Shown: positions 9,988 through 14,601 of the stretch, one piece after another
Layout: the number at the start of each line of letters is the position of its first letter
Position numbering within the stretch: position 1 is the first letter of the stretch
Origin: Accumulibacter sp.
GTDB taxonomy: Bacteria > Pseudomonadota > Gammaproteobacteria > Burkholderiales > Rhodocyclaceae
DNA length: 14,601 bases
Direction: 5' to 3'
Assembly: GCA_031264825.1 (NCBI GenBank)
Contig: JAISDL010000150.1
Span: 1-14,601 of the forward strand
Notes under the pieces: generated by a model
What the model saw: the letters and a program-made list of their open reading frames with translations, nothing else
Database searches by the model: none
Told to the model about the DNA's origin: nothing
Translations under genes and position numbers: made by a program

Positions 9988-10003
9988 GCACTAGATTTAG
10001 TCC
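9988..10003 (-). promoter_or_regulatory. NrdR-box-like operator, distal to nrdJ
   Basis: The core CTAGATTTAG (9991-10000) matches the NrdR palindrome CTATATATAG at eight of ten positions and keeps the outer CTA/TAG bases. It is weaker than the proximal box; the 31-bp centre spacing is the main argument for it. Confidence 0.62.
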
Positions 10004-10163
10004 CCCGAAAACGGGCGGGACGGATGGCAATACCGGGCAATACGCCGCTGGAAAGCGCTGGCGGCGGACGTTCGGCGCGATTTCTAGGCTCATTTTCAGA
10101 CCTCTGATAGAATCGCCCGATCCGGCGATTCCGGGTGTGAGACGTTAATGTGACCGATATACG

Positions 10164-10168
10164 AGGAG
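10164..10168 (+). promoter_or_regulatory. ackA ribosome binding site
   Basis: AGGAG lies 7 nt before ATG 10176. It fixes the start, which also gives the canonical acetate kinase N-terminus. Confidence 0.75.
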
Positions 10169-10175
10169 ATAAAGC

Positions 10176-11456
10176 ATGTACGTTTTTGTTCTGAATTGCG
10201 GGAGCTCGTCGCTCAAATACCAGTTGCTCGACATGCGGAACGAACGCCGCGTCGCCGCGGGCATGGTCGAGCGGATCGGCATGGAAGGCTCCGTTTTTGC
10301 CTACGAATCGTCCAATGGCGAGAAAGTACGGGAAAACCACGACGTATCGACGCACGACCAGGCGATTCGGACGGTGCTCGACCATCTGGCGGACCCGGAG
10401 AAAGGTGTCATCCGTTCCCTGTCGGATATCGCTGCGGTCGGCCACCGGATCGTCCACGGCGGCGAGCGCTTTTCGAGTTCGGTGCTGATCGACGACGAGG
10501 TGATCGCCGCGCTCAAGGACTGCATTCCGCTCGCGCCGCTCCACAACCCCGCGAACATCATCGGGATCGAAGCCATCATGAGCGTCATTCCGGGCGTTCC
10601 GAACATCGCCGTCTTCGACACCGCCTTCCACTCGACGATGCCGCCCGAATCGTATATGTACGCGCTGCCTTACGAGTGGTACGAGAAATATCACGTCCGC
10701 CGCTTCGGATTCCACGGCTCGTCGCACCGTTTCGTATCCGAGCGCGCGGCGCAAATCCTCGACATTCCGAAGGACAAGTTCAACTGTATTTCGTGCCATA
10801 TGGGCAACGGGTCGTCGTTTACGGCAATCCGGAACGGCGATTCGATCGATACGAGCATGGGTCTGACGCCGCTCGAAGGCCTCGTGATGGGATCGCGTTG
10901 CGGCGACCTCGACGCGGGCATCCCTGATTACCTCGCCTCGTGCGTCGGCATGAGCTTCACCGAGATTCACGAAGCGCTCAACACGCGATCCGGCCTCCTG
11001 GGGCTGTCGGGGATCAGTTCGGACATGCGTGACCTCGAAAAGGCGATCAGCGAGGGCGACGCGCGCGCGCAGCTCACCGTCGACGTCTTGCACCACAGCG
11101 CGATCAAGTACATCGGCGCTTATGCCCTCGAACTCGGTCGCGTCGACGCGATCATCTTCACCGGCGGGATCGGGGAGAACGCCACGCGCTTTCGCGGCTC
11201 GATCGTAGACAGTCTGGAACTTCTCGACGTTCGGCTCGACCCTGTCGTCAACGCGGTCTATGGTCAGGAAAGGATCATTTCGACCGAGGATTCGAAGATC
11301 AAGGTCGTCGTCGTCCCGACCAACGAAGAACTGATGATCGCGCGCGATACGCTCTCGATCGCCTTGTTGCTGACCGACGCGAAACATTCGCACGGATACT
11401 CCGAGACCTACCGAATCCGCAAGCGCCCCGGTGCGCGCAAGAAATCCGCAGAGTGA
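10176..11456 (+). CDS. ackA: acetate kinase
   Basis: Cytoplasmic enzyme that interconverts acetate plus ATP and acetyl phosphate plus ADP. All family blocks are present in order: NCGSSSLKYQL (residues 7-17) with the metal-binding Asn, GHRIVHGGE, PLAPLHNPAN, FDTAFHSTMP with the catalytic Asp, RFGFHGSSHR, the HMGNGSS phosphate loop, GLTPLEGLVMGSRCGDLD, FTGGIGENA, and VVPTNEELMIARDT near the end. At 426 residues it is some 25 longer than most relatives; the extra part is a basic C-terminal tail (RIRKRPGARKKSAE). No phosphotransacetylase gene lies beside it, so its partner is elsewhere. It is divergent from nrdJ, and the NrdR-like boxes are about 175 bp upstream, so shared control is possible but not shown. 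Confidence 0.96.
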   Translation: MYVFVLNCGSSSLKYQLLDMRNERRVAAGMVERIGMEGSVFAYESSNGEKVRENHDVSTHDQAIRTVLDHLADPEKGVIRSLSDIAAVGHRIVHGGERFSSSVLIDDEVIAALKDCIPLAPLHNPANIIGIEAIMSVIPGVPNIAVFDTAFHSTMPPESYMYALPYEWYEKYHVRRFGFHGSSHRFVSERAAQILDIPKDKFNCISCHMGNGSSFTAIRNGDSIDTSMGLTPLEGLVMGSRCGDLDAGIPDYLASCVGMSFTEIHEALNTRSGLLGLSGISSDMRDLEKAISEGDARAQLTVDVLHHSAIKYIGAYALELGRVDAIIFTGGIGENATRFRGSIVDSLELLDVRLDPVVNAVYGQERIISTEDSKIKVVVVPTNEELMIARDTLSIALLLTDAKHSHGYSETYRIRKRPGARKKSAE

Positions 11457-11582
11457 CGGAGTGTGATGAAGTGAGGTCCGGCCAACGGCGCGGCGGGAAG
11501 CCAGGGTTGCCGCCGGCCGTCGATCCTGCGTATGACTGATGGCGTTTGCGGAGGGTTCGCGCTTGCCTGATCGCGGCTCGGC

Positions 11583-12341
11583 ATGAAAATCCTCGTCGCC
11601 GTCAAGCGCGTCGTCGACCCGGACGCGCGCGTGCGCGTCCGCGCCGACGGGTCGGCGCTCGACGTTTCCGGCGCGCAGAGGGTGATGAATCCCTTCGACG
11701 AAATCGCCCTCGAAGAGGCCGTCCACCTGAAGGAAAAAGGGCTTGCCACAGAGGTGATCGCCGTCTCGGCGGGCGAGCCGGAGTCCCAGGAGATTCTGCG
11801 CACGGCACTCGCGCGTGGCGCGGATCGCGCCGTACTGATACCGACGGCGGCCGCGTTGCAGCCGCTCGCCGTCGCAAAACTGCTGCGCGCCGTGTGCGAA
11901 CGCGAATCGCCGCAACTCGTCGTGTGCGGAAAGCAGGCGACCGACGACGACGCGGCGCAGACGGGGCCGATGCTCGCGGCGATGCTCGGCTGGCCGCAGG
12001 CCGCTTTCGCTTCGGAACTGTCGATCGAAGCCCAAGGCGGCGGGTATCGCGCGACGGTCGTCCGCGAAGTCGACGAAGGGAGCGAAACCGTCGAGTTGCC
12101 GCTTCCCGCCGTCGTCACCGCCGGCCTGCGCCTCAACGAAGCGCGTTTCACGAGCCTGGCGAAGCTCGTCAAAGCCCGGAAAATGCCTTTGGAGATTCTC
12201 GCGCCCGAAGTCCTCGGCGTCGACCTTGGGTCGCGCCTCGAAACCTTGAGCGTCATCGAAGCGCCGCGGCGCGAACCCGGCGTCCGGGTAAAAAGCGTCG
12301 CCGAACTCGTGCGTATTCTGAAAGAGCGAGGCGTCGTTTGA
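11583..12341 (+). CDS. etfB: electron transfer flavoprotein, beta subunit
   Basis: A 252-residue subunit of the EtfAB heterodimer, which takes electrons from acyl-CoA and similar dehydrogenases and passes them to ETF-quinone oxidoreductase. The N-terminus MKILVAVKRVVDPDARVRV is typical, MNPFDEIALEEA lies at about 35-46, the nucleotide-binding CGKQATDDDAAQTGPMLA at about 119-136, and the EtfB signature with LVKARKMPLE at about 197-206. It begins 126 nt after ackA without a clear ribosome binding site. The intervening GC-rich sequence can fold imperfectly (around 11480-11520) but has no T run. Its stop codon overlaps the etfA start. Confidence 0.94.
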   Translation: MKILVAVKRVVDPDARVRVRADGSALDVSGAQRVMNPFDEIALEEAVHLKEKGLATEVIAVSAGEPESQEILRTALARGADRAVLIPTAAALQPLAVAKLLRAVCERESPQLVVCGKQATDDDAAQTGPMLAAMLGWPQAAFASELSIEAQGGGYRATVVREVDEGSETVELPLPAVVTAGLRLNEARFTSLAKLVKARKMPLEILAPEVLGVDLGSRLETLSVIEAPRREPGVRVKSVAELVRILKERGVV

Positions 12342-13312
12342 GAAGCCTCGTTCTCTCCGGGCGTAAAAACGGCGCGCTCGACCCCGCGACGCTGAACGCC
12401 GTGACCGCCGCGACGCGCGTCGGGGCCGAAATCGACCTTCTCGTCGTCGGGAGCGAGGACGCCGACCTCGACGCCGTACTCCGGGACGCCGCCGGGATTC
12501 GCGGAATCTCGAAGCTGCTCTGCGCGACGGCGCCGCATTACGCCGATCCGTCGCCGGAGAATATTGCCGCGCTGCTCGTCGGTCTCGCGTCGGGCTATAC
12601 GCATCTCTTCGCGCCGGCGACGGCGTTCTGGAAAAGTGCGCTGCCGCGCGCTGGCGCGCTGCTCGACGTCGCGCCGATTTCCGACGTCGTCGCCGTCGAG
12701 TCGCCGGAGATTTTCGTTCGCCCTGTCCATGCGGGAATCGCCCTGACGCGCGTGCGCTCGCTCGACCCCGTCAAGTTGCTCACCGTCCGTCCGACGGCTT
12801 TTGAAGCGGCGTCTCGCGGAGGGGAGGGCGTGTCGCCGGAGCGCATCCCGGCGGCAGGCGACCTCGCGATGAGCCGCATCGTCTCGCGCGCGGCGGGAGA
12901 CGAAGGGAACAGCGGACGCCCCGATCTCTCGACGGCGCGCGTCGTCGTTTCCGGCGGTCGCGGACTCGGCGGCGCGGAGAATTACCGGCGTCTGCTCGGC
13001 CCTCTGGCCGATTGCCTCGGCGCGGCGCTCGGCGCGACACGCTCGGCGGTCGACGGCGGCTTCGCTTCGAGTGAAATGCAGGTCGGCCAGACCGGTAAAA
13101 TCGTCGCGCCCGACCTCTACATCGCCGTGGGGCTTTCCGGCGCGATTCAACACCTCGTCGGAATGAAAGACAGCCGCTTCATCGTCGCGATCAACAAGGA
13201 CGCGGAAGCGCCGATTTTTCAGGTCGCCGATTGCGGCCTCGTCGCCGACGTTTTCGATGTGCTTCCCGAATTGACCGAAGCGCTACGCAAAGAGTTGAAA
13301 GACTGCTTGTGA
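12338..13312 (+). CDS. etfA: electron transfer flavoprotein, alpha subunit
   Basis: A 324-residue FAD-binding partner of EtfB. The start is taken as TTG 12338, whose bases overlap the etfB stop (TTGA), with an AGAGCGAGG-like ribosome site about 6 nt upstream. It gives LRSLVLSGRKNGALDPATLN, the usual EtfA beginning. The frame stays open far upstream (to 11546) through etfB, but that extension matches nothing. The C-terminal FAD domain is complete: SGGRGLGGAENY, GPLADCLGAALGATRSAVDGG, QVGQTGKIVAPDLYIAVGLS, and the EtfA signature GAIQHLVGMKDSRFIVAINK, ending with DVFDVLPELTEAL. Overlap of stop and start indicates translational coupling, giving equal amounts of both subunits. Confidence 0.93.
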   Translation: MRSLVLSGRKNGALDPATLNAVTAATRVGAEIDLLVVGSEDADLDAVLRDAAGIRGISKLLCATAPHYADPSPENIAALLVGLASGYTHLFAPATAFWKSALPRAGALLDVAPISDVVAVESPEIFVRPVHAGIALTRVRSLDPVKLLTVRPTAFEAASRGGEGVSPERIPAAGDLAMSRIVSRAAGDEGNSGRPDLSTARVVVSGGRGLGGAENYRRLLGPLADCLGAALGATRSAVDGGFASSEMQVGQTGKIVAPDLYIAVGLSGAIQHLVGMKDSRFIVAINKDAEAPIFQVADCGLVADVFDVLPELTEALRKELKDCL

Positions 13313-13334
13313 TATATTCCTGAACGGATATAAT
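13307..13334 (+). promoter_or_regulatory. putative promoter for the HTH antitoxin
   Basis: TTGTGA (13307-13312, overlapping the etfA stop), a 16-nt spacer, then a perfect TATAAT (13329-13334). It could let the HTH gene be expressed after loss of its original upstream promoter. The -35 matches consensus at only four of six positions. Confidence 0.4.
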
Positions 13335-13418
13335 TATGGGGCACGAACGCAAGCTGTCGAGTTGATCGAAATGCGCTTGAAGGCGGTGCTTGCCCGTTAC
13401 GGAGCAAGCGGGAGATAA
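13314..13418 (+). pseudogene. possible C-terminal remnant of a RelE/HigB-type toxin
   Basis: In the frame ending at TAA 13418, about 30 codons directly upstream of the antitoxin encode NGYNYGARTQAVELIEMRLK and then AVLARYGASGR. This resembles the last helix of RelE/Gp49-type toxins, which carry a KKTQxxxxEIxxAxxR pattern near the end. The catalytic core is missing, since etfA ends immediately before it. Toxin-then-antitoxin order is usual for this antitoxin family. The match is short and could be chance. Confidence 0.35.
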
Positions 13419-13421
13419 GTG

Positions 13422-13742
13422 ATGAATCGCAATGAATACCCTCAGGGCACCGACAACGTGCTGATGGATCTGGGCTTTGACGATGCCGAAGAACTGACGG
13501 CCAAGGCCGCGCTTGCGCTCAAGCTCAATACCCTGATCAAGCAGCGCGGCCTGAATCAGATGGAGGCGGCGGTGATCACGGGCATGACCCAGCCCAAGCT
13601 GTCGCAAGTGCGTCACTACAAGCTCCAGAACATTTCACTGGAGCGGCTGATGCAGGCGCTGGTGTCCCTGGATCAACAGGTCAAGATCGTTGTGCAACCC
13701 GCGCGGCGAGCGAACGCGCCGGGTATTCTGGTGGCCGTCTGA
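13422..13742 (+). CDS. HTH (XRE, HTH_37-type) antitoxin-like regulator
   Basis: A 106-residue DNA-binding protein resembling the antitoxin half of RelE/HigB-type toxin-antitoxin pairs. The helix-turn-helix lies at about residues 38-70: LNTLIKQRGLNQMEAAVITG then MTQPKLSQVRHYKLQNISLE, followed by RLMQALVSLDQQVKIVV, the usual end of HTH_37 antitoxins. ATG 13422 is 7 nt after GGGAG; a GTG three bases earlier is an alternative. It appears intact, but no complete toxin is adjacent; only a possible toxin tail precedes it. In such a setting it may survive as an orphan autorepressor or be on its way to decay. It lies just after etfA, where the composition turns less GC-rich, fitting transfer from elsewhere. 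Confidence 0.72.
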   Translation: MNRNEYPQGTDNVLMDLGFDDAEELTAKAALALKLNTLIKQRGLNQMEAAVITGMTQPKLSQVRHYKLQNISLERLMQALVSLDQQVKIVVQPARRANAPGILVAV

Positions 13743-13755
13743 GGTCATTCTTCTC

Positions 13756-13863
13756 AATCTGACCAATGTGCCGGACACGCATATGCGTCAGTTCTATGTC
13801 ACGTTTCCAAATGCGCACGCACTGCGTGCGGAATTGAGCTGGTCACACTACCGAGCACTGATT
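13756..13863 (+). pseudogene. fragment of a YhcG-type DUF1016 nuclease
   Basis: Around 36 codons in one frame encode HMRQFYVTFPNAHALRAEL and SWSHYRALI. This matches the conserved N-terminal DUF1016 stretch of YhcG-family PD-(D/E)XK proteins (typically NLRxMRQFYxxFP, then LRxELSWTHYRxLL). There is no start of its own: the frame runs in from inside the antitoxin gene. The match ends exactly where the palindrome at 13861 begins, and a TGA follows at 13884. Both the preceding part of the N-terminal domain and the whole nuclease domain are missing, so it is a dead remnant. Confidence 0.65.
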
Positions 13864-13898
13864 CCATTTCCAGTTCATTCATGAACTGGAAATGGAAT
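13861..13898. repeat. perfect 18-bp inverted repeat (REP-like palindrome)
   Basis: ATTCCATTTCCAGTTCAT (13861-13878) is followed after two bases by its exact reverse complement (13881-13898). There is no T run after it, so it is not a typical terminator. It marks the break between the DUF1016 fragment and the Pnkp fragment, and its half-site recurs at 6414-6429 and, less well, at 6496-6511. Confidence 0.85.
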
Positions 13899-13925
13899 GA
13901 GCGATGTGCCGCACCATCGGCGGTG

Positions 13926-14262
13926 TCATAGCCTCGGGTCGACCGGCTCGCTTTCCATCGCAAGGACGCCAAATACGCATTCGTGCACCCGGTAGAGCGC
14001 TTCCTTTCTCACGAATCTTTCGAGCGACTCCATGCCGAGCGCGAATTCGTTCAGCGCGAGGGTGCGTTTCTTGCCAAGCGCGCGCTTTTTCAAGCGATCC
14101 AGATTGCCTCCCAAGGTGTATTCCGGACCGTAGATGATTCTCAGGTATTCCCTGCCGCGACACTTGACGGCGGGCTGGAGAATCTCGCTGCCTCTGGTGG
14201 CGATGAAATCGCGGGGTTTCACCACCATCCCTTCGTTGCCAGCGGCGATCAGTTCACATAGG
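13926..14262 (-). pseudogene. C-terminal remnant of the RNA-repair protein Pnkp (ligase domain end)
   Basis: About 110 codons on the minus strand encode what I recognise as the end of bacterial polynucleotide kinase-phosphatase (Pnkp): EGMVVKPRDFI, QPAVKCRGREYLRIIYGPEY, ALNEFALGMESLERFVRKE, and the last residues YRVHECVFGVLAMESEPVDPRL before TGA. EGMVVKP carries the lysine of nucleotidyltransferase motif V. Complete Pnkp has some 850 residues (5' kinase, phosphatase, then adenylyltransferase/ligase) and works with Hen1 to repair RNAs cut by ribotoxins. All but the tail is gone. The frame remains open to ATG 14489, but the upstream part is translated repeat DNA. The 5' end coincides with the element at 14265-14368, which may have caused the break. 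The tail itself carries no stop or frameshift, so loss is recent. Confidence 0.8.
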
Positions 14263-14264
14263 TA

Positions 14265-14368
14265 GGGGTGAGCATCGCGAACCCCAACAAAAAACAGACA
14301 ATGCGCTACGCTAACTTCAATCCGTGCCATTCTATTCGTTTCTCGTTGGGGTTCGCTGCGCTCACCCC
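14265..14368. mobile_element. 104-bp MITE-like element with inverted-repeat ends
   Basis: The left end GGGGTGAGCATCGCGAACCC (14265-14284, continuing CAAC) and the right end (14345-14368) are inverted copies, 21 of 24 positions complementary. Each end also folds on itself; the right one has a perfect 9-bp stem (CGTTGGGGT / ACCCCAACG, 14344-14372). The 56 bp between the ends hold no gene. From memory, GGGGTGAGC...GAACCCC palindromes of this type are common interspersed repeats in proteobacteria. No clear target duplication is visible. Confidence 0.6.
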
Positions 14369-14601
14369 AACGATCATGGCGCGGGTCGGCGTCACCCCGT
14401 ATACTGAAACAGTGCCAGTGATTCACCGATCGTCGAGTTAGAGGCACCAAAAAGGGGGGTGCTTGGCCGAGGGGGCGGGTTACGGGCATTTGCTCTTTGC
14501 GTAAGTCATCGCGACGTCATTGTCGGCGATGATTTTTTGCGCCCAAATCCCGTGTTGTTTCACGCTAACCTATGCGGGCTACGCCGAGCAGGGGTATTGT
14601 T
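14369..14601. other. right-end stretch without a recognisable gene
   Basis: I find no supported gene here. It holds a terminator-like hairpin (14506-14538) and, near the edge, sequence such as CGCTAACCTATGCGGGCTACG that looks like another degenerate repeat piece. It may be the continuation of the repeat-rich remnant region. Confidence 0.5.
14506..14538 (+). terminator. possible intrinsic terminator (plus strand)
   Basis: TCATCGC (14506-14512) pairs with GCGATGA (14526-14532) across a 13-nt loop, and six Ts follow (14533-14538). The stem is only 7 bp. No intact plus-strand gene ends nearby, so if real it is left over from lost genes. Confidence 0.4.

Larger units (their letters stand above)
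9653..10175. other. nrdJ-ackA divergent intergenic region
   Basis: About 520 bp without a convincing gene. It contains the unused ATG 9730 leader for nrdJ, a 15-bp palindrome (GGAGCAT-C-ATGCTCC, 9918-9932), two NrdR-like boxes (9957-10003), and a small hairpin before ackA (AATCGCC at 10111-10117 pairing with GGCGATT at 10124-10130). I looked for the B12-box heptamer GCCACTG of a cobalamin riboswitch on the nrdJ strand and did not find it. Confidence 0.6.

Noticed and set aside
9731..10010. Cobalamin riboswitch before nrdJ
   Set aside because: Expected for some B12-dependent reductases, but the conserved B12-box heptamer GCCACTG is not found on the nrdJ strand and no matching fold was seen.
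9960..12035. Long minus-strand frame (691 codons) opposite ackA and etfB
   Set aside because: An antisense shadow produced by GC-rich codons. Its translation has no recognisable motif, while the plus strand encodes two complete known enzymes.
11408..13153. Minus-strand frame of 581 codons opposite etfB and etfA
   Set aside because: Arginine- and alanine-rich shadow without any recognisable domain.
11546..13312. 588-codon plus-strand frame covering etfB in another frame and ending with etfA
   Set aside because: Only the part from TTG 12338 matches EtfA. The upstream ~260 residues are arginine-rich shadow of etfB, and the etfB frame is clearly the real one there.
13861..13898. Palindrome as an ordinary intrinsic terminator
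   Set aside because: There is no T run after either arm, the stem is AT-balanced and unusually long and perfect, and the same half-site occurs elsewhere in a different layout.
13926..14489. The 187-codon minus frame as a complete gene
   Set aside because: The first ~75 residues are translation of the inverted-repeat element and flanking sequence; only the last ~110 match Pnkp, so it is a remnant.

Overview
The window is 14.6 kb of GC-rich chromosome, most likely from a betaproteobacterium. That placement is an inference from an enterobacterial-type CptA, a single-chain B12-dependent ribonucleotide reductase, an EtfB/EtfA pair and acetate kinase; no rRNA or tRNA is present to confirm it. The left end and the right 1.3 kb are AT-richer and repeat-rich, unlike the compact middle.

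Left part (1-6414), envelope genes. A 66-bp tandem repeat at the left edge may be the start of a repeat-protein gene on the minus strand. Facing away from it is cptA, an LPS heptose phosphoethanolamine transferase. Its only well-placed start (ATG 431 behind AGGAGG) is separated from the body of the gene by ten GCAA units. At ten units the frame closes at TAA 524; at 8, 11 or 14 units the ATG would be fused to the whole enzyme. This looks like a slipped-strand phase-variation switch caught in the OFF phase. It is followed by a GCS2-type carboxylate-amine ligase, a SAM methyltransferase and a second membrane sulfatase-fold enzyme of the LtaS/OpgB type.

Middle (6531-10175, minus strand). A strong hairpin separates the convergent units. 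nrdJ and a tiny zinc-ribbon gene form a minus-strand unit. About 0.3 kb upstream of the preferred nrdJ start lie two NrdR-box-like palindromes 31 bp apart centre to centre, so nrdJ is probably under NrdR control.

Middle right (10176-13312, plus strand). ackA is followed by the translationally coupled pair etfB-etfA.

Right end (13313-14601), a gene graveyard. It holds a possible toxin tail with an intact HTH antitoxin, a fragment of a YhcG-type DUF1016 nuclease cut exactly at a perfect 18-bp palindrome, the last ~110 residues of a bacterial Pnkp RNA-repair protein, and a 104-bp element with inverted-repeat ends. The palindrome half-site also occurs at 6414-6511 as widely spaced arms, suggesting a dispersed repeat family.
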